The notes under the pieces: model-generated
Seen by the model: the letters and a program-made list of their open reading frames with translations, nothing else
What the model was told of the DNA's origin: nothing
The model's database searches: none
Translations under genes and position numbers: made by a program
NCBI GenBank assembly: GCA_900498135.1
Contig: LR026961.1
Span: 4,391,904 to 4,455,903, forward strand
DNA: 64,000 nucleotides
Direction of reading: 5' to 3'
From: an uncultured Desulfatiglans sp.
GTDB lineage: Bacteria; Desulfobacterota; DSM-4660; Desulfatiglandales; Desulfatiglandaceae
Part shown: positions 20,371-29,239 of the stretch, piece by piece
How the letters are laid out: the number at the start of each line of letters is the position of its first letter
Numbering within the stretch: the first letter of the stretch is position 1

Positions 20371-23300
20371 ATGACCAGGAATAAAGAGCGTCTATATAAA
20401 GTCATCGTGATCGGGGCCAATCCTGCCGGCATTTTGGCGACCAACAAACTGGCCGAAATGGGGATCCCGGTCACCCTGGTGGACCGGGAGGCGGACCTGG
20501 ACGGAAAGCTTTCGTCCGAACATTGGCGCCTGCCCTGCGGCGTGCCCTTGAACTTCGCGCACCGGCCCGGTCTGCTCCGCATCCTCCGAAACCAGGCGAT
20601 CCAGTGCCTCCTCCCCGCCGAGGTCGTCTCCCTCAAGCACACTCCGCAGGGTTTCAAGGCCCATCTGCGCCTCGAAGCCACCTACACGGACCCGGCGCGA
20701 TGCACCCTCTGCGGGCGCTGTGCCGAGGTCTGTCCGGTACTCGTCCCGGACGGTGCGAGGCCGATCCGCTTCACCGGGCGTAACATGCTCCCGGGCCGCA
20801 TCCTCATCGAGAAGCGGCAGACGCCGCGCTGCCAGATCCATTGTCCTCTCGGCGTCAACGCCCAGGCCTACATCGCCCTGGCGGCGGCGGGCCGCTATGC
20901 CGAGGCCCTGCAGGTCGTCCGGGATGAAAACGTGCTTCCGGGGATCTGCGGCCGGGTGTGCACCCACCCCTGCGAAGAGGCCTGTCGCCGCGGCGAATTG
21001 GACGAGCCGATCGCCATCCGCGACATCAAGCGTTTTCTGGCCGACTATGAAATTGCTGCGGGCACGATGCCCGCCCCGCACCGGAGCGACGGGAGCAGCG
21101 GGAGGGTCGCCGTGGTCGGGTCCGGACCGGCCGGCCTGGCGGCCGCCGCAGAGGCCGCCCGCCTGGACTACGAGGTCACTGTCTTCGAGCGCGAACCGGA
21201 ACCCGGCGGCCTGCTCCGGTACGGCATCGGCCCCCATCGCCTGCCGCGCGCCATCCTCGATTATGAACTGGACTACATCCGGCGGATGGGCGTCGTCTTC
21301 GAAACCACACGACCCGTGGCATTCGAAGACGGACTCGCCGAACTCCGGACCGCCTTCGACGGGGTTATCGTCGCGGCAGGGTCCTGGAACGACCGGAGCC
21401 TCGGCGTACCGGGAGAGGACCTCGAAGGGGTCGAAGGCTGCCTTGCCTTCCTCCAGCGGGCCTACCGGCGCGGGATCACCGCCTTCGAGGATCGCGCAGC
21501 CGTTGTAGGCGACGGCAACGCGGCCTTCGATCTGGCCAGGGTGCTCCGGCGGATGGGCGCCGAGGTCACGCTGCTCTCCTGGTTCCCGAAAGAACTCATC
21601 CCTGCCGACCCACGCGAGGTCGAAGCGGCCGCAGAAGAAGGGGTGCAAATCCTCGACCGCCTCCAGGTGACGGCGTTCGAGGGCAGCGACGGGAAGCTCC
21701 ACGTGCTCCGGTGCCGCCCCACCGAACCAGGGAAACCGGACCCGCAGGGCATCCCGTGGCCGGTGATCGTCCCGGATGCCGAACCCGTTCTCCTGCCCTT
21801 CGATCGGGCCTTTATCGCGATCGGGCAGAAGGGGGGCTTCCCGGAACACTCGCCGGCCGGAGAACAAGGCTCCGGCCTCCCCATCCTCGAAACGACCCCC
21901 GCCGGTCTGATCGCGGCGGACCCGTCAGCCCGCACATCGATCCCTTTTGTGTACGCTGCGGGGGATGCCGTTGCGAGCCCCGGATCGGTCGTCTCCGCCA
22001 TGGCCGCCGGCAAAACGGCCGCCAGAACGCTGCATCTCGATCTGAAAGGCAAGGACGCCGCACCGCATCGGACCGCGCGCCCGGAAGACCTGGACTACCG
22101 GCCGATACCGCCCGAGATCCCTTCGCTTGCCCGCCCCACCATGCCGGAGAGGCAGCCGGCCGCTCGCAGCAAGAGCTTCGATGAGGTGGCGCTGGGCTTG
22201 AGCGCCGAGCAGGCTGCCTCCGAGGCAGGCCGCTGTCTTCAGTGCGGGCTTTGCTCGGAATGCCTCCTGTGCGTGGAGGCCTGCCGGGGAATCGACGCGA
22301 TCCGGCACGGCCAAAGGGCCGAGGACCTGGTCGAACAGGCCGGCGCGGTGATTTTAGCGGACCCCGACATGGTCCCGGAGGTCAAGGGCTTGGACGTCAT
22401 CCGGGCCTATGGCCCGAAGTCGGCGCGCCCGAACGTCTTCGACATGATGACCCGGGGCTTCGATGCCGCGGCCCAGGCCGTCCTTTTGCTGAGCAGCTCG
22501 GCCCGCTCGCTCCGGGGACGGGGTTTGAGCTTCTCGCCTCCAGACCCTGAGCTTGCACGCGACGTGCGCATCGGGGTCTTCGTATGCCGTTGCAACGGGA
22601 GCCTCGGCTGGCTTCCCGAGATGGACCGGTTCGTGCTCGAACTCCCCGAGCGGGAGAACGTCGTCTTCAGCACGCTGATCGATTCGGCCTGCGTGCCGGA
22701 GGGAGGCGCGGAGATCGTTCACACCATCCGCGAGAAGGGGATCACCCGGGTCGTGCTCGCCTCCTGCGTCTGCTGCCCCCTCAACTTCGTCTGCAGCGCG
22801 TGCACCGATCAGCGCACCCGCCTCAAGCAGGCCCTTTTCGACGGGACCGGCATCAGCCGCTCGATGGTCGAGACCTGCAACCTGCGCGGCGAGGCCCTGC
22901 GGTTCCTGAAGCAGAACGACCTAGAGACCGCCTTCGAGCGCTTTCAGGGCCTTCTCGACCGCTCCATCCACCGCGCGGCGCGTCTGAAGGCCCTCCCGGC
23001 GCCCGCCAGGCATTACAATTTTGCGACCGCCGTCGTGGGCGAGTCGGAGGCGGCCTTTCAAAGCGCCAGGATCCTGGCCGATTCAGGCCTGGAGGTCTTC
23101 ATGTTCGGGAGCATGGAGAGCCCGCTCTCGGATCGGGCCATCCACCCGAACATCCACTGGTTCAAGGGCTCCCGCGTGACCGGATTGACCGGCAGCCTCG
23201 GGAACTTCCAGCTTTTTGTCGCCACCGACGGATTCGAGAAGACGCTTCAGGTCGGAGCCGTCATCCTGGGGGAAAAATCGCGCCGCATGATCCCCTATGT

Positions 23301-23772
23301 CCCTCAGAAAGGGCTCCCCCATCGCATGGTGCAGTCCTCCATGCAGAGCGAAGCCGGTGCGGATCTCCCGTTTCTCTACCCCGGCGCAACCTCCGTTTCA
23401 GGACTCTTCCTGGCCAATCCGCCGGATATCCGCGTTTCGGAGCGGAAAAAGGGGGCGGCGGCCGCGGTGCTCGCCGCCGCCGTCATGCCCCGCGGCCCTC
23501 GTGCCAGCCGCGGATACACCGTCATGGTCCACAAGGATTACTGCCGCGGTTGCGGGCGCTGCCTCGATGTGTGCCCGCATCAGGCCATCCATTTTGAGGC
23601 GAACCTGGTCGGAGGCCGGCACGCTGTCGTCGATGAGGCCCTGTGCAAGGGATGCGGCCTGTGCATCTCCGTCTGCCCGTCTCAGGCCGCCGACAGCCCC
23701 TACCGGGACCACGGCTACCTCGTCCAGTTGTTGGAAGAGGTCCTGACACAGGAAAAAACCACCTCGGTTTAA
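20371..23772 (+). CDS. HdrA/GltD-like mosaic FAD and iron-sulfur oxidoreductase
   Basis: A 1133-residue protein with at least four modules. (1) An N-terminal dinucleotide fold (VIGANPAGILATNKLAEMG), HdrA-like but with an altered glycine motif, and a CTLCGRCAEVCP cluster near 111. (2) A GltD/NfnB-like unit: Cys-rich CQIHCPLGVNAQAY near 154 and CGRVCTHPCEEACRRGELDE near 193, the FAD fold VAVVGSGPAGLAAAAEA near 247, a second fold AAVVGDGNAAFDLARVL near 376 that suggests NAD(P)H binding, and YAAGDAVASPGSVVSAMAAGK near 527. (3) A Cys-rich CLQCGLCSECLLCVEACRG near 622 followed by an HdrA-like stretch (GVFVCRCNGSLG near 735, ASCVCCPLNFVCSACTDQRTR near 799). (4) Two C-terminal [4Fe-4S] motifs, CRGCGRCLDVCP near 1058 and CKGCGLCISVCP near 1092. 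It likely transfers electrons between NAD(P)H, ferredoxin and Hdr partners. That role is inference from domains and operon position. Confidence 0.85.
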   Translation: MTRNKERLYKVIVIGANPAGILATNKLAEMGIPVTLVDREADLDGKLSSEHWRLPCGVPLNFAHRPGLLRILRNQAIQCLLPAEVVSLKHTPQGFKAHLRLEATYTDPARCTLCGRCAEVCPVLVPDGARPIRFTGRNMLPGRILIEKRQTPRCQIHCPLGVNAQAYIALAAAGRYAEALQVVRDENVLPGICGRVCTHPCEEACRRGELDEPIAIRDIKRFLADYEIAAGTMPAPHRSDGSSGRVAVVGSGPAGLAAAAEAARLDYEVTVFEREPEPGGLLRYGIGPHRLPRAILDYELDYIRRMGVVFETTRPVAFEDGLAELRTAFDGVIVAAGSWNDRSLGVPGEDLEGVEGCLAFLQRAYRRGITAFEDRAAVVGDGNAAFDLARVLRRMGAEVTLLSWFPKELIPADPREVEAAAEEGVQILDRLQVTAFEGSDGKLHVLRCRPTEPGKPDPQGIPWPVIVPDAEPVLLPFDRAFIAIGQKGGFPEHSPAGEQGSGLPILETTPAGLIAADPSARTSIPFVYAAGDAVASPGSVVSAMAAGKTAARTLHLDLKGKDAAPHRTARPEDLDYRPIPPEIPSLARPTMPERQPAARSKSFDEVALGLSAEQAASEAGRCLQCGLCSECLLCVEACRGIDAIRHGQRAEDLVEQAGAVILADPDMVPEVKGLDVIRAYGPKSARPNVFDMMTRGFDAAAQAVLLLSSSARSLRGRGLSFSPPDPELARDVRIGVFVCRCNGSLGWLPEMDRFVLELPERENVVFSTLIDSACVPEGGAEIVHTIREKGITRVVLASCVCCPLNFVCSACTDQRTRLKQALFDGTGISRSMVETCNLRGEALRFLKQNDLETAFERFQGLLDRSIHRAARLKALPAPARHYNFATAVVGESEAAFQSARILADSGLEVFMFGSMESPLSDRAIHPNIHWFKGSRVTGLTGSLGNFQLFVATDGFEKTLQVGAVILGEKSRRMIPYVPQKGLPHRMVQSSMQSEAGADLPFLYPGATSVSGLFLANPPDIRVSERKKGAAAAVLAAAVMPRGPRASRGYTVMVHKDYCRGCGRCLDVCPHQAIHFEANLVGGRHAVVDEALCKGCGLCISVCPSQAADSPYRDHGYLVQLLEEVLTQEKTTSV

Positions 23773-23812
23773 GGCGGCCGACGATCGCCGAGCGCCGGGA
23801 AAGCGAGCTTCG

Positions 23813-25441
23813 ATGAACGGAAAACCCCAGATAGAATCGCGCGCCACACCCGTGCCGGGTCCAGCGCGCAGCATCATCCTTTTCCTCTGCAGTTGGGGGC
23901 CGCACGCCGCTTTCCAGCGTCTTCAGGACGAATGCGCCCCGATTCCCGAAGCCGTCAAGATGGTCCGAATTCCCTGCACGGGGCGGATCACCAAGGCGCT
24001 TCTGTTCAAACCCTTCGAGATGGGCGCCGACGGGGTCGCGCTCATCGGGTGCCACGAAGGAACATGCCGATACGGAAGCGGGACGAAGGCCGCACGGGCC
24101 AACGTCCGTGACACCTGCGAGATCCTGGATCTCCTCGGCCTCGGGGCCACCCGGCTCCGCCTGGGGCTCTTTCTGCCCGACGACTCCGCCGGGTTGCTCC
24201 AATTCCTCCGGCAGTTTTCAGACGATATCCAGTCTCTCGACAAGAGCCCGGTGGCGCCCAATCCCCTCCCGGTGGTGCAGGGCGATCCGACCCCCGCCCT
24301 CAACCAGGTTCTTCGGGAATACGACGTCTACGCCTGCCAGGACTGCGGCAAGTGCTCCTCGGCCTGCCCCCTGACCCTGGCCGGAAAGACCTTTTCACCT
24401 CGCTCCACCGCCAACGCCCTGATTGCAGGCCAATGGGACGATGAGGGTGTCCGCCGCGACATCTGGTCCTGCCTGACCTGTGGACTGTGCTCGGACCGCT
24501 GCCCTTCGGCCGTCAACTTTCCGGGGTTCGTCCGGGAAGTCCGCCGGATACTCCTCGCCCACGGGCTCGGAGGACACGAAGCCCACGGGGGCTTCTTCCA
24601 ATCCCTGAGCCGCACCATGACCAGCCCGGAACTCCGGATCCGTCACTGGAGCTGGCTTCCGAACGACATCCAGACGGATCCGCAAAGCAAGGTCCTGTTT
24701 TTCGGGGGATGCGCGCCCTACTTCGACATCTTTTTCCGTACCCACCTCGGGGTGACGACCCGTGATATCCTCGTGGACAGCCTCCGGCTCCTGAACTTCT
24801 TCGACATCCACCCGGCGCTCCTGGATGCGGAGAGGTGCTGCGGGCACGACCTGTACTGGAGCGGAGACCAGGAGAACTTTCTGAAGCTCGCCCGCCTGAA
24901 CGTCGATGCCATCCGCGCCGCCGGGGTGGAAGAAGTCATTGTCTGCTGTCCCGAAGGGTACCGGACCTTCTCCCATGACTACCCCACCAACGGTGTGGAA
25001 ACCCCCTTCAAAGTCACCCTGCTGATGGACTTCCTGGAGCGCGAGATCGACAAGGGAGCAGTGGGGTTCAAGCGGCTCAACCGGAGCCTCACTTTTCAGG
25101 ATCCCTGCCGCCTGAGCCGCTTCGAGAAGAAGAGCGCCCTGCCCCGCAAGCTGATCGGACGTCTGGACTCCGCCGGCTTCGGAGAAATGCAGGAGCACGG
25201 CGGAGGGGCCATCTGCTGCGGCAACACCGCCTGGACCGGCTGCGACGCCTTCAGCAAGGCCCTGCAGGTCCACCGCCTGAGGCAGGCCCGTGCCACCGGC
25301 GCCGACCTGCTGGTGACGGCCTGCCCCAAGTGCCAGATCCATCTCCGCTGCGCCATGCAGGATCCCTTCGTAGGAGAATCCCTCGAGATGGAAACCGTGG
25401 ATCTGACGACGCTGCTGGCACGAACCATCCGGTGGGAATGA
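23813..25441 (+). CDS. MvhD-HdrC-HdrB fusion protein
   Basis: A 542-residue fusion. An MvhD-type [2Fe-2S] domain occupies about 22-140 (LFLCSWGPH, IPCTGRI, LIGCHEGTCRYGSG). An HdrC-like unit has two [4Fe-4S] motifs, CQDCGKCSSACP near 176 and CLTCGLCSDRCP near 222. An HdrB-like unit has two CCG domains: C near 299 with ERCCGHD near 342, and DPC near 430 with ICCGN near 467 and CPKC near 504. CCG domains bind noncubane [4Fe-4S] clusters that reduce disulfides in methanogen HdrB. The substrate here is unknown and may be another thiol or a protein. It starts 41 bp after the mosaic flavoprotein, and the selenoprotein HdrA follows, so the three probably form one complex. Confidence 0.88.
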   Translation: MNGKPQIESRATPVPGPARSIILFLCSWGPHAAFQRLQDECAPIPEAVKMVRIPCTGRITKALLFKPFEMGADGVALIGCHEGTCRYGSGTKAARANVRDTCEILDLLGLGATRLRLGLFLPDDSAGLLQFLRQFSDDIQSLDKSPVAPNPLPVVQGDPTPALNQVLREYDVYACQDCGKCSSACPLTLAGKTFSPRSTANALIAGQWDDEGVRRDIWSCLTCGLCSDRCPSAVNFPGFVREVRRILLAHGLGGHEAHGGFFQSLSRTMTSPELRIRHWSWLPNDIQTDPQSKVLFFGGCAPYFDIFFRTHLGVTTRDILVDSLRLLNFFDIHPALLDAERCCGHDLYWSGDQENFLKLARLNVDAIRAAGVEEVIVCCPEGYRTFSHDYPTNGVETPFKVTLLMDFLEREIDKGAVGFKRLNRSLTFQDPCRLSRFEKKSALPRKLIGRLDSAGFGEMQEHGGGAICCGNTAWTGCDAFSKALQVHRLRQARATGADLLVTACPKCQIHLRCAMQDPFVGESLEMETVDLTTLLARTIRWE

Positions 25442-25523
25442 CAAACGCCCGTGTAGCGCGGCCTCGAAACCCGTGAGACATCCACGCAGCAAGTACTGAA
25501 ACAACATAAGGACTGCCCGGAAT

Positions 25524-27671
25524 ATGGAAAACACTCTGGAAGCACGAATGAAGGAAACGCCCGGAGGCAAACCGCGCATCGGCGTTTATGTCTGCCACTG
25601 CGGCCTCAACATCGCCCAGACGGTCGACTGCGGCCAGGTGGCCGAGGAAGCGGCGGCATGGGACGGCGTGGTCCTCGCCAAGGACATCGCTTACGCCTGC
25701 TCGGAGCCTGGACAGCAGCAGATCAAGACCGACATCCTCGAAAATGGACTCGACCGGCTGGTGGTGGCATCCTGCTCTCCCAGGCTCCACGAGCCGACCT
25801 TCCGGCAAATGCTCCAGTCGATCGGGATCAACCCCTACCTGCTCGAGATGGCGAATCTCCGCGAGCAGTGCAGTTGGGTGCACATGGGAGAGCGGCCGGC
25901 GGCCACGGCCAAGGCAATGGACCTCGTCAGGATGGCTGTCTCGCGTGTGCGCGAACTCGAACCGCTGACCGGCGAAACCCTGCCGCTGACCCGGCGCGCG
26001 CTCGTGATCGGCGGCGGCGTCGCCGGCATTCAGACGGCCCTCGACTTGGCCGACAATGACTTCGACGTGGTGCTGGTGGAAAAGCGGGGCTCGATCGGCG
26101 GGACCATGGCGCAACTCGACAAGACCTTTCCAACGATGGACTGTTCGATCTGAATTCTCGGTCCGAAGATGACGGATGTCGGTCGACATCCCCGGATCAC
26201 CCTCCACACCCTCAGTGAAGTCGTTGAGGTCAAAGGCTCCGTCGGAAACTTCGACGTCAAAATCCTGAAAAAGGCCCGCTACGTCAACGAGAAGGAGTGC
26301 ACCGCCTGCGGGGACTGCGCGAAGGTCTGCCCCGTGGTCCGCCCGGATGAGTTCAACCTAGGCCTCTCCTCCCGCAAGGCCATCTTCTCGCCTTTTCCAC
26401 AGGCCGTCCCGTCCGCTTACATGATCAATGTCAACGAGTGCCTCGGGCACAACCCGGCCGTGTGCTCCAAATGCGTGGAGGCCTGCGTCAAGCACTGCAT
26501 TGATTTCCGCATGTCGGACGAGGAGCGGGTGGAGCGCGTCGGCGCCATCGTGGTGGCCACCGGACTCGAGGTCTATGACCCCACCGAGATGGATGAATAT
26601 GGCTACACCCGCTTCGAAAACGTCTTGACGAGCCTTGAATTCGAACGGCTGGTGAATGCCGGCGGTCCGACCAAAGGCGAATTGATCCGCCCTACGGACC
26701 GGCGGCACCCGAAAACGATCGGCTTCATCCAGTGCGTCGGCTCGCGCTCCCTCAACAAAGGCGCCGGTTACTGCTCCAACATCTGCTGCATGAACACGAT
26801 CAAGAGCACCCTCCTCATCAAGGAGCACGACCCCGAAGTGGAGGTCAAGGTCTTCTATATCGATATCCGCGCGTTTGGGAAGGGGTTCGAAGACCTTTAC
26901 CGCCGCAGCCGGCGACTGGGTGTACAATACATCCGCGGACTTCCCGGAACCGTGGAGGAAACCGAAGACCGGAGCCTCCGGGTGGCGGTCGAAAACACCG
27001 TGACGAGCCGGCTCGAGGTCCACGAACTCGACATGCTGGTCCTGGCCCTGGGGGTGAAACCCGCCACCAGCACGCAGCGGCTTCAGGAGATGCTCGGGCT
27101 TCAGCTGACGCCGGACGGCTTCTTCCTGGAGGCCCACCCGAAGCTTCAGCCGGTGGACGCCGCCACCCGCGGGGTCTTTTACGCGGGGTGCGCCGAGGGG
27201 CCGAAAGACATCAAGGAAAGCGTTACCCAGGCATCCGCCGCGGCCGCCCGGGCGATCCGTCTCCTGCACCGCGGTGAAATCACGACCGAACCCATCACAT
27301 CGTTCATCCTCGCGGAGCAATGCAAGGCCTGCGGCCGCTGCGCCGAGGTCTGCCCCTACAACGCCATTACCGTCGATCCGAAGAAGAAGGCCCCGGCCGT
27401 GGTGAATACGGCGGCCTGCGCGGGGTGCGGCACCTGTGCGGCGGAATGCCCTTTCGACGCGATCGACATGAACCACTTCAGCGACCGGCAGATCACGGCC
27501 CAGATCGACACGCTGCTTGAAGCCGAGCCCTCCAACAAGATCCTGGTCTTCGCCTGCAACTGGTGCTCTTATGTGGGGGCAGATTTTGCAGGCGAAGCAC
27601 AAAATGATTTCACCGGGATCTTGTTCAAGAATAGCGTCTATTTGAACAAGATCCCGGTGAAATCATTTTGA
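25524..27671 (+). CDS. hdrA: HdrA-like flavoprotein with predicted selenocysteine, C-terminally truncated
   Basis: An HdrA homologue of 715 codons if the in-frame TGA at 26151-26153 is read as selenocysteine (U210). The context DCSI-U-ILGPKM is where other HdrA proteins have cysteine (DCS-x-C-ILxPKM). All HdrA features continue without break across it. They are CHCG at 24-27, SCSPRLHEPTFR near 83, FAD-binding GGGVAG at 163-168, CTACGDCAKVCP at 259-270, CVEACVKHC near 325, GFIQCVGSRS, and two C-terminal ferredoxin motifs near 600 and 633. A SECIS-like hairpin follows the TGA. HdrA is the FAD centre of electron-bifurcating heterodisulfide reductase complexes. The C-terminus runs into the conserved MvhD motif FACNWCSYVGADFAG, then hits a 125-bp repeat and stops at 27669-27671. 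Without two repeat units the frame would join the downstream MvhD piece exactly. Confidence 0.85.
26174..26191 (+). promoter_or_regulatory. Bacterial SECIS-like hairpin for UGA recoding
   Basis: GGATGTC (26174-26180), loop GGTC, GACATCC (26185-26191): a perfect 7-bp stem whose apical GGUC loop equals that of the E. coli fdhF SECIS element. The loop starts 27 nt after the UGA, within the window expected for bacterial SECIS elements, which lie inside the coding region. SelB would bind it. Confidence 0.75.
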
Positions 27672-27796
27672 TCTTCGCCTGCAACTGGTGCTCTTATGTG
27701 GGGGCAGATTTTGCAGGCGAAGCACAAAATGATTTCACCGGGATCTTGTTCAAGAATAGCGTCTATTTGAACAAGATCCCGGTGAAATCATTTTGA
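27547..27796 (+). repeat. Two identical 125-bp tandem units with long hairpins inside hdrA-mvhD
   Basis: Units 27547-27671 and 27672-27796 are identical as read. The first 22 bases occur a third time at 27797, where normal coding resumes. Each unit contains a perfect 28-bp inverted repeat (27601-27628 with 27642-27669, 13-nt loop; second copy +125). This is extended, after a 3-nt internal loop, by a 12-bp arm pair (27586-27597 with 27673-27684). The 5' part of each unit encodes FACNWCSYVGADFAG, a synonymous-divergent version of the FACNWCSYAGADYAG that follows. 250 bp shifts the frame by +1 and brings stops (TGA at 27669, TAG at 27757 in the other frame). Confidence 0.92.
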
Positions 27797-28239
27797 TCTT
27801 CGCCTGCAACTGGTGCTCCTATGCCGGGGCCGATTACGCCGGCGTGTCGCGGCTCCAGTATCCTTCCAACGTCAGGCTGATCCGCACCATGTGTTCGGGC
27901 CGCGTAGATGAGGATTTCATCTGGCGGGGGTTTCGCGCCGGCGCCCCGGTGATCCTCGTCAGCGGTTGCCATATCGGAGATTGTCATTATATTGATGCTA
28001 ATCACTGGACGCTCAAACGGATCGAGAAGGTCCAGAAAAAGATGGCCCGCCTCGGGATCCGACCCGAAAGACTTCAACTCGAATGGATCAGTGCCGCCGA
28101 AGGGATCCGGTTCGCAGAGGTGATGCGGCGCATGGAATCCCTGCGGCGGACTGTAACGGCCGAAGAGATCTTTGCGACCATCGAGACCCTGAGCAAACCA
28201 CGGGGCAAAGGGCAGTCGAGGCCGTTGCCGCCGCAATGA
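27793..28239 (+). pseudogene. MvhD-like C-terminal piece of hdrA, separated by repeats
   Basis: Encodes the MvhD [2Fe-2S] domain normally fused to HdrA: IFACNWCSYAGADYAG at the start, IRTMCSGRVDEDF, VSGCHIGDCHYIDAN, then a helical tail, with all four expected cysteine regions present. The frame is open from 27760, but the first usable start is a TTG at 27793 with no ribosome binding site. Removing exactly two 125-bp units would fuse it in frame to HdrA. It may be made by reinitiation or frameshifting, be non-functional, or be intact in vivo if the repeat is an assembly error. The domain assignment is strong and the status as a gene is open. Confidence 0.7.
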
Positions 28240-29180
28240 CCGGCTCCATTCGTTTCTTCAATGTTTGTTCCGCCGCTGAATGCTGCGAGTTTTATACGAA
28301 GAGGTATCACAACGACATGATCAACGTCACTTGCCAGGAAACCGGAACCGGCTCCCCCGTCGTCCGTGAGGCGATCGTAAAAGGAATCACCGTCGAAAAC
28401 CTGCGGCGCATTGTCCAGGTCAATCTCCCGTTCCGCCTCTTTATCGACGGGTACGGCGAAAGCTTCATTCAACAGGGCCTCAACCCGGAGATCGGCCTCG
28501 ATGCCGCCGCCCTCGACCGCTTTCAACCGCGCGACTGCCTGCCGCTGGTACGGAAGCTTCAGGAGGCCGGTCGCACGATTACCTTGCACGCCCCGTTTAC
28601 CGATCTGTCGCCCGGGTCGCCCGACGAAGCGATCCGCGATGTCACCCGCCGTCGATTCAGACAAATCCTCGAGTGGGTGGCGGTGTTCGAACCGAAGACC
28701 CTCGTCGCGCACGCAAATTACGACGTAACGCGCTACGGCCCTTTCAAGTGGGGCTGGCTCAAGCGAAGCGTCTCCTTCTGGAGGGCCCTTGCCGACAGGC
28801 TGAAAGGATCGCCCACCCGTTTGGTACTCGAAAACGTCTACGAGTGGACCCCTGAAAACATGAAGCACATCTTCGAAGCCATCGATCACCCCGAGATCGG
28901 ATTCTGCCTCGATGTCGGGCACCAGTCGGCTTTCGGGCACGCCCCTCTCGAACGCTGGGTGGACGTCATGGCCCCTTTCATCAGGCAGCTTCACCTTCAC
29001 GACAATGACGGCCGAACCGACCAGCATCTTGCGATCGGGGCCGGCACCATCGACTTCCCGGCCTTCTTCAAACTGTTGTCCAGTCTGCTCGCAACTCCTC
29101 CGGTGATCACCCTCGAGCCCCACCGCGAAGGCGATCTCGAACCGGCCCTTGAAGCGCTGAGCGTCCTTTGGCCCTGGTGA
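28236..29180 (+). CDS. TIM-barrel protein of the sugar phosphate isomerase/AP endonuclease 2 family
   Basis: Up to 314 residues of a xylose-isomerase-like TIM barrel. It carries TLHAPFTDLSPGSPD, a strand with LVAHANYD, LVLENVYEWTPENM, the metal-site IGFCLDVGHQSAFG, and QLHLHDNDGRTDQHLAIGAGTIDF near the C-terminus. The conserved His, Glu and Asp residues of the metal site look intact. Function is unknown beyond the fold; sugar isomerases, epimerases and endonuclease IV share it. The ATG at 28236 overlaps the preceding stop, but a start at 28317 (with GAGG upstream) or later is possible, because the family similarity begins near IVQVNLPFRLFIDGYGES. Confidence 0.75.
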   Translation: MTGSIRFFNVCSAAECCEFYTKRYHNDMINVTCQETGTGSPVVREAIVKGITVENLRRIVQVNLPFRLFIDGYGESFIQQGLNPEIGLDAAALDRFQPRDCLPLVRKLQEAGRTITLHAPFTDLSPGSPDEAIRDVTRRRFRQILEWVAVFEPKTLVAHANYDVTRYGPFKWGWLKRSVSFWRALADRLKGSPTRLVLENVYEWTPENMKHIFEAIDHPEIGFCLDVGHQSAFGHAPLERWVDVMAPFIRQLHLHDNDGRTDQHLAIGAGTIDFPAFFKLLSSLLATPPVITLEPHREGDLEPALEALSVLWPW

Positions 29181-29210
29181 GGGGAATCCGCCGCCGAAAC
29201 TCCGCGGACG

Positions 29211-29239
29211 TTGAATTGACGGGGCGCATCTGTTAGACT
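29211..29239 (+). promoter_or_regulatory. Candidate sigma-70 promoter upstream of the DHH gene
   Basis: TTGAAT, 17-bp spacer, TAGACT. It lies in the 311-bp gap 29181-29491, which otherwise holds nothing I recognise. Confidence 0.45.

Noticed and set aside
26151..26153. TGA as a disabling nonsense mutation splitting hdrA into two pseudogene halves
   Set aside because: It replaces the conserved cysteine codon, the frame and motifs continue intact on both sides, and a SECIS-like hairpin follows, so selenocysteine is the simpler reading.
27757..27759. TAG in the repeat as pyrrolysine or amber readthrough
   Set aside because: It lies in a hairpin loop of the inserted repeat rather than at a conserved residue, and readthrough would not restore the HdrA frame.
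27547..27796. Diversity-generating retroelement variable region
   Set aside because: The two units are identical, there is no A-specific variation, and no reverse transcriptase gene is in the window.
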